Source: Nocardia sp. alder85J
GTDB lineage: Bacteria; Actinomycetota; Actinomycetes; Mycobacteriales; Mycobacteriaceae
DNA length: 64,000 nt
NCBI RefSeq assembly: GCF_020176955.2
Contig: NZ_JAIUCZ020000002.1
Span: forward strand, 496,001 to 560,000
Direction of reading: 5' to 3'
Shown: positions 63,231 to 64,000 of the stretch, one piece after another
Layout: the number at the start of each line of letters is the position of its first letter
Position numbering within the stretch: position 1 is the stretch's first letter
The notes under the pieces: generated by a model
What the model saw: the letters and a program-made list of their open reading frames with translations, nothing else
Told to the model about the DNA's origin: nothing
The model's database searches: none
Made by a program: the position numbers and the translations under genes

Positions 63231-63995
63231 ATGACCAATTTTCATGGCAGAAGCGCCATCGTCACCGGCGGCGCCCGGGGTATCGGAGCTGCTATCGCAG
63301 CCGAACTCGTGAAACAGGGTATCGGCGTGGTGATCGGGGATCTGCTCGAGCGCGACGGCCGGGCCGTCGCCGATTCGCTCGGGCCGACCGCGATCTTCCG
63401 CCGGCTCGACGTGACCGACGAAGGCAACTGGCGCGCGGTCGCCGCCGACGCCGCGGCGATGTTCGGCCCGCCGGCGGTGCTCGTCAACAACGCGGGCATC
63501 GTGGATTTCGGCGGCATCGATACCGAGAAACCCACGGCTTTCCGGCATGTTCTGGACGTCGATCTGTACGGGGCGTGGCTGGGGATGCGAGTGCTCGTTC
63601 CCTACCTGCGGGCCGCGGGTGGCGGTGTGATCGTCAACGTGTCCTCCACCGCCGGTCTCGTCGGCTACGCCGATCTCGGCGCGTACTCGGCGAGCAAGTG
63701 GGGCCTGCGGGGGCTGACGAAATCCGCTGCGCTGGAACTGGGGCACGACGGCATCCGGGTCTGCTCGGTGCATCCCGGTCCCATCCACACCCCGATGACC
63801 GCCACGATGGACGACTCGGTCACGATCGCCCAGCCGCTGCCGCGCTTCGGCGAACCCGAGGAGGTGGCGGCGATGGTGCGGTTCATCGTCACCGAGGCCA
63901 CCTATTCGACCGGTTCCGAATTCGTCGTGGACGGCGGCGCCACCGCCGGCCAGGTCGTGGCGGTTCCCGCCGAACATCACACCGAAGACTGGTAG
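63231..63995 (+). CDS. Short-chain dehydrogenase/reductase
   Basis: A 254-residue classical SDR. The cofactor motif TGGARGIG is at residues 12-19, NNAG near residue 87, the catalytic serine in NVSSTAG and the YSASK pair (YxxxK) intact, and the end FVVDGGATAGQ is normal. An alcohol or ketone dehydrogenase is likely; the substrate is unknown. It begins 5 bp after the phosphoketolase stop. Its promoter and first 20 codons are duplicated at 47683. Confidence 0.92.
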   Translation: MTNFHGRSAIVTGGARGIGAAIAAELVKQGIGVVIGDLLERDGRAVADSLGPTAIFRRLDVTDEGNWRAVAADAAAMFGPPAVLVNNAGIVDFGGIDTEKPTAFRHVLDVDLYGAWLGMRVLVPYLRAAGGGVIVNVSSTAGLVGYADLGAYSASKWGLRGLTKSAALELGHDGIRVCSVHPGPIHTPMTATMDDSVTIAQPLPRFGEPEEVAAMVRFIVTEATYSTGSEFVVDGGATAGQVVAVPAEHHTEDW

Positions 63996-64000
63996 GGGGA

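Overview
This is about 64 kb of a high-GC actinobacterial chromosome. GTG starts, GTGA/ATGA stop-start overlaps and purine-rich ribosome sites are common. The best guess is a Nocardia-like member of the Mycobacteriales. The grounds are an F420-dependent glucose-6-phosphate dehydrogenase, a wide set of CoA-dependent lipid enzymes, and a block of genes whose closest known relatives are the Mycobacterium tuberculosis DosR (dormancy) regulon. The genus is inference. I saw no tRNA, rRNA, CRISPR array, transposase or integrase.

Region 1 (1-16 kb) is catabolic. It begins with the tail of a zinc alcohol dehydrogenase. Next come a TetR/SDR/THI5-fold cluster, GntR and IclR regulators, and a two-component cytochrome P450 (VanB-type reductase plus CYP). 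A BP74-domain protein, a MauE-thioredoxin fusion and an acyl-CoA dehydrogenase with its TetR regulator follow. Divergent from these is an operon of enoyl-CoA hydratase, acetoacetyl-CoA synthetase, a 3-hydroxyacyl-CoA/carnitine dehydrogenase and an amidohydrolase.

Region 2 (16-36 kb) is mixed accessory metabolism: a lipoprotein, a secreted esterase, an MFS exporter, a YtcJ-type amidohydrolase with a family III CoA-transferase, a Rieske oxygenase coupled to a nucleobase-type deaminase, and an MMPL transporter. A scar at about 27,980 joins a 5'-truncated TetR gene to a 5'-truncated hydrolase gene. Then come a probably frameshifted SMI1/KNR4-like gene, a SnoaL-like protein with a TetR regulator, and a GABA cluster (PucR regulator, gabT, gabD).

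Region 3 (36-41 kb) holds a TesB-like thioesterase, a nitroreductase, gnd overlapping an F420-dependent glucose-6-phosphate dehydrogenase, a glycine-rich secreted protein and a PNPOx-fold protein.

Region 4 (41.4-64 kb) looks like a dormancy/hypoxia island. It has four Acg-type nitroreductases, an Rv1733c-like membrane protein, five tandem-domain universal stress proteins and two WS/DGAT acyltransferases. It also has a flavodoxin-like protein, two small ORFs, a DosS-like GAF-GAF histidine kinase, a CBS-BON protein, a DUF2267 protein, a PfkB sugar kinase, a phosphoketolase and an SDR. Paralogous modules and their upstream DNA are duplicated. GGGAC(C/T)TT-type partial palindromes resembling DosR boxes precede most transcription units. 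No response regulator lies in the window. Taken together, the enzymes could send sugar phosphates through phosphoketolase to acetyl units and on to storage lipid while stress proteins accumulate; that pathway is inferred from content and has not been tested.
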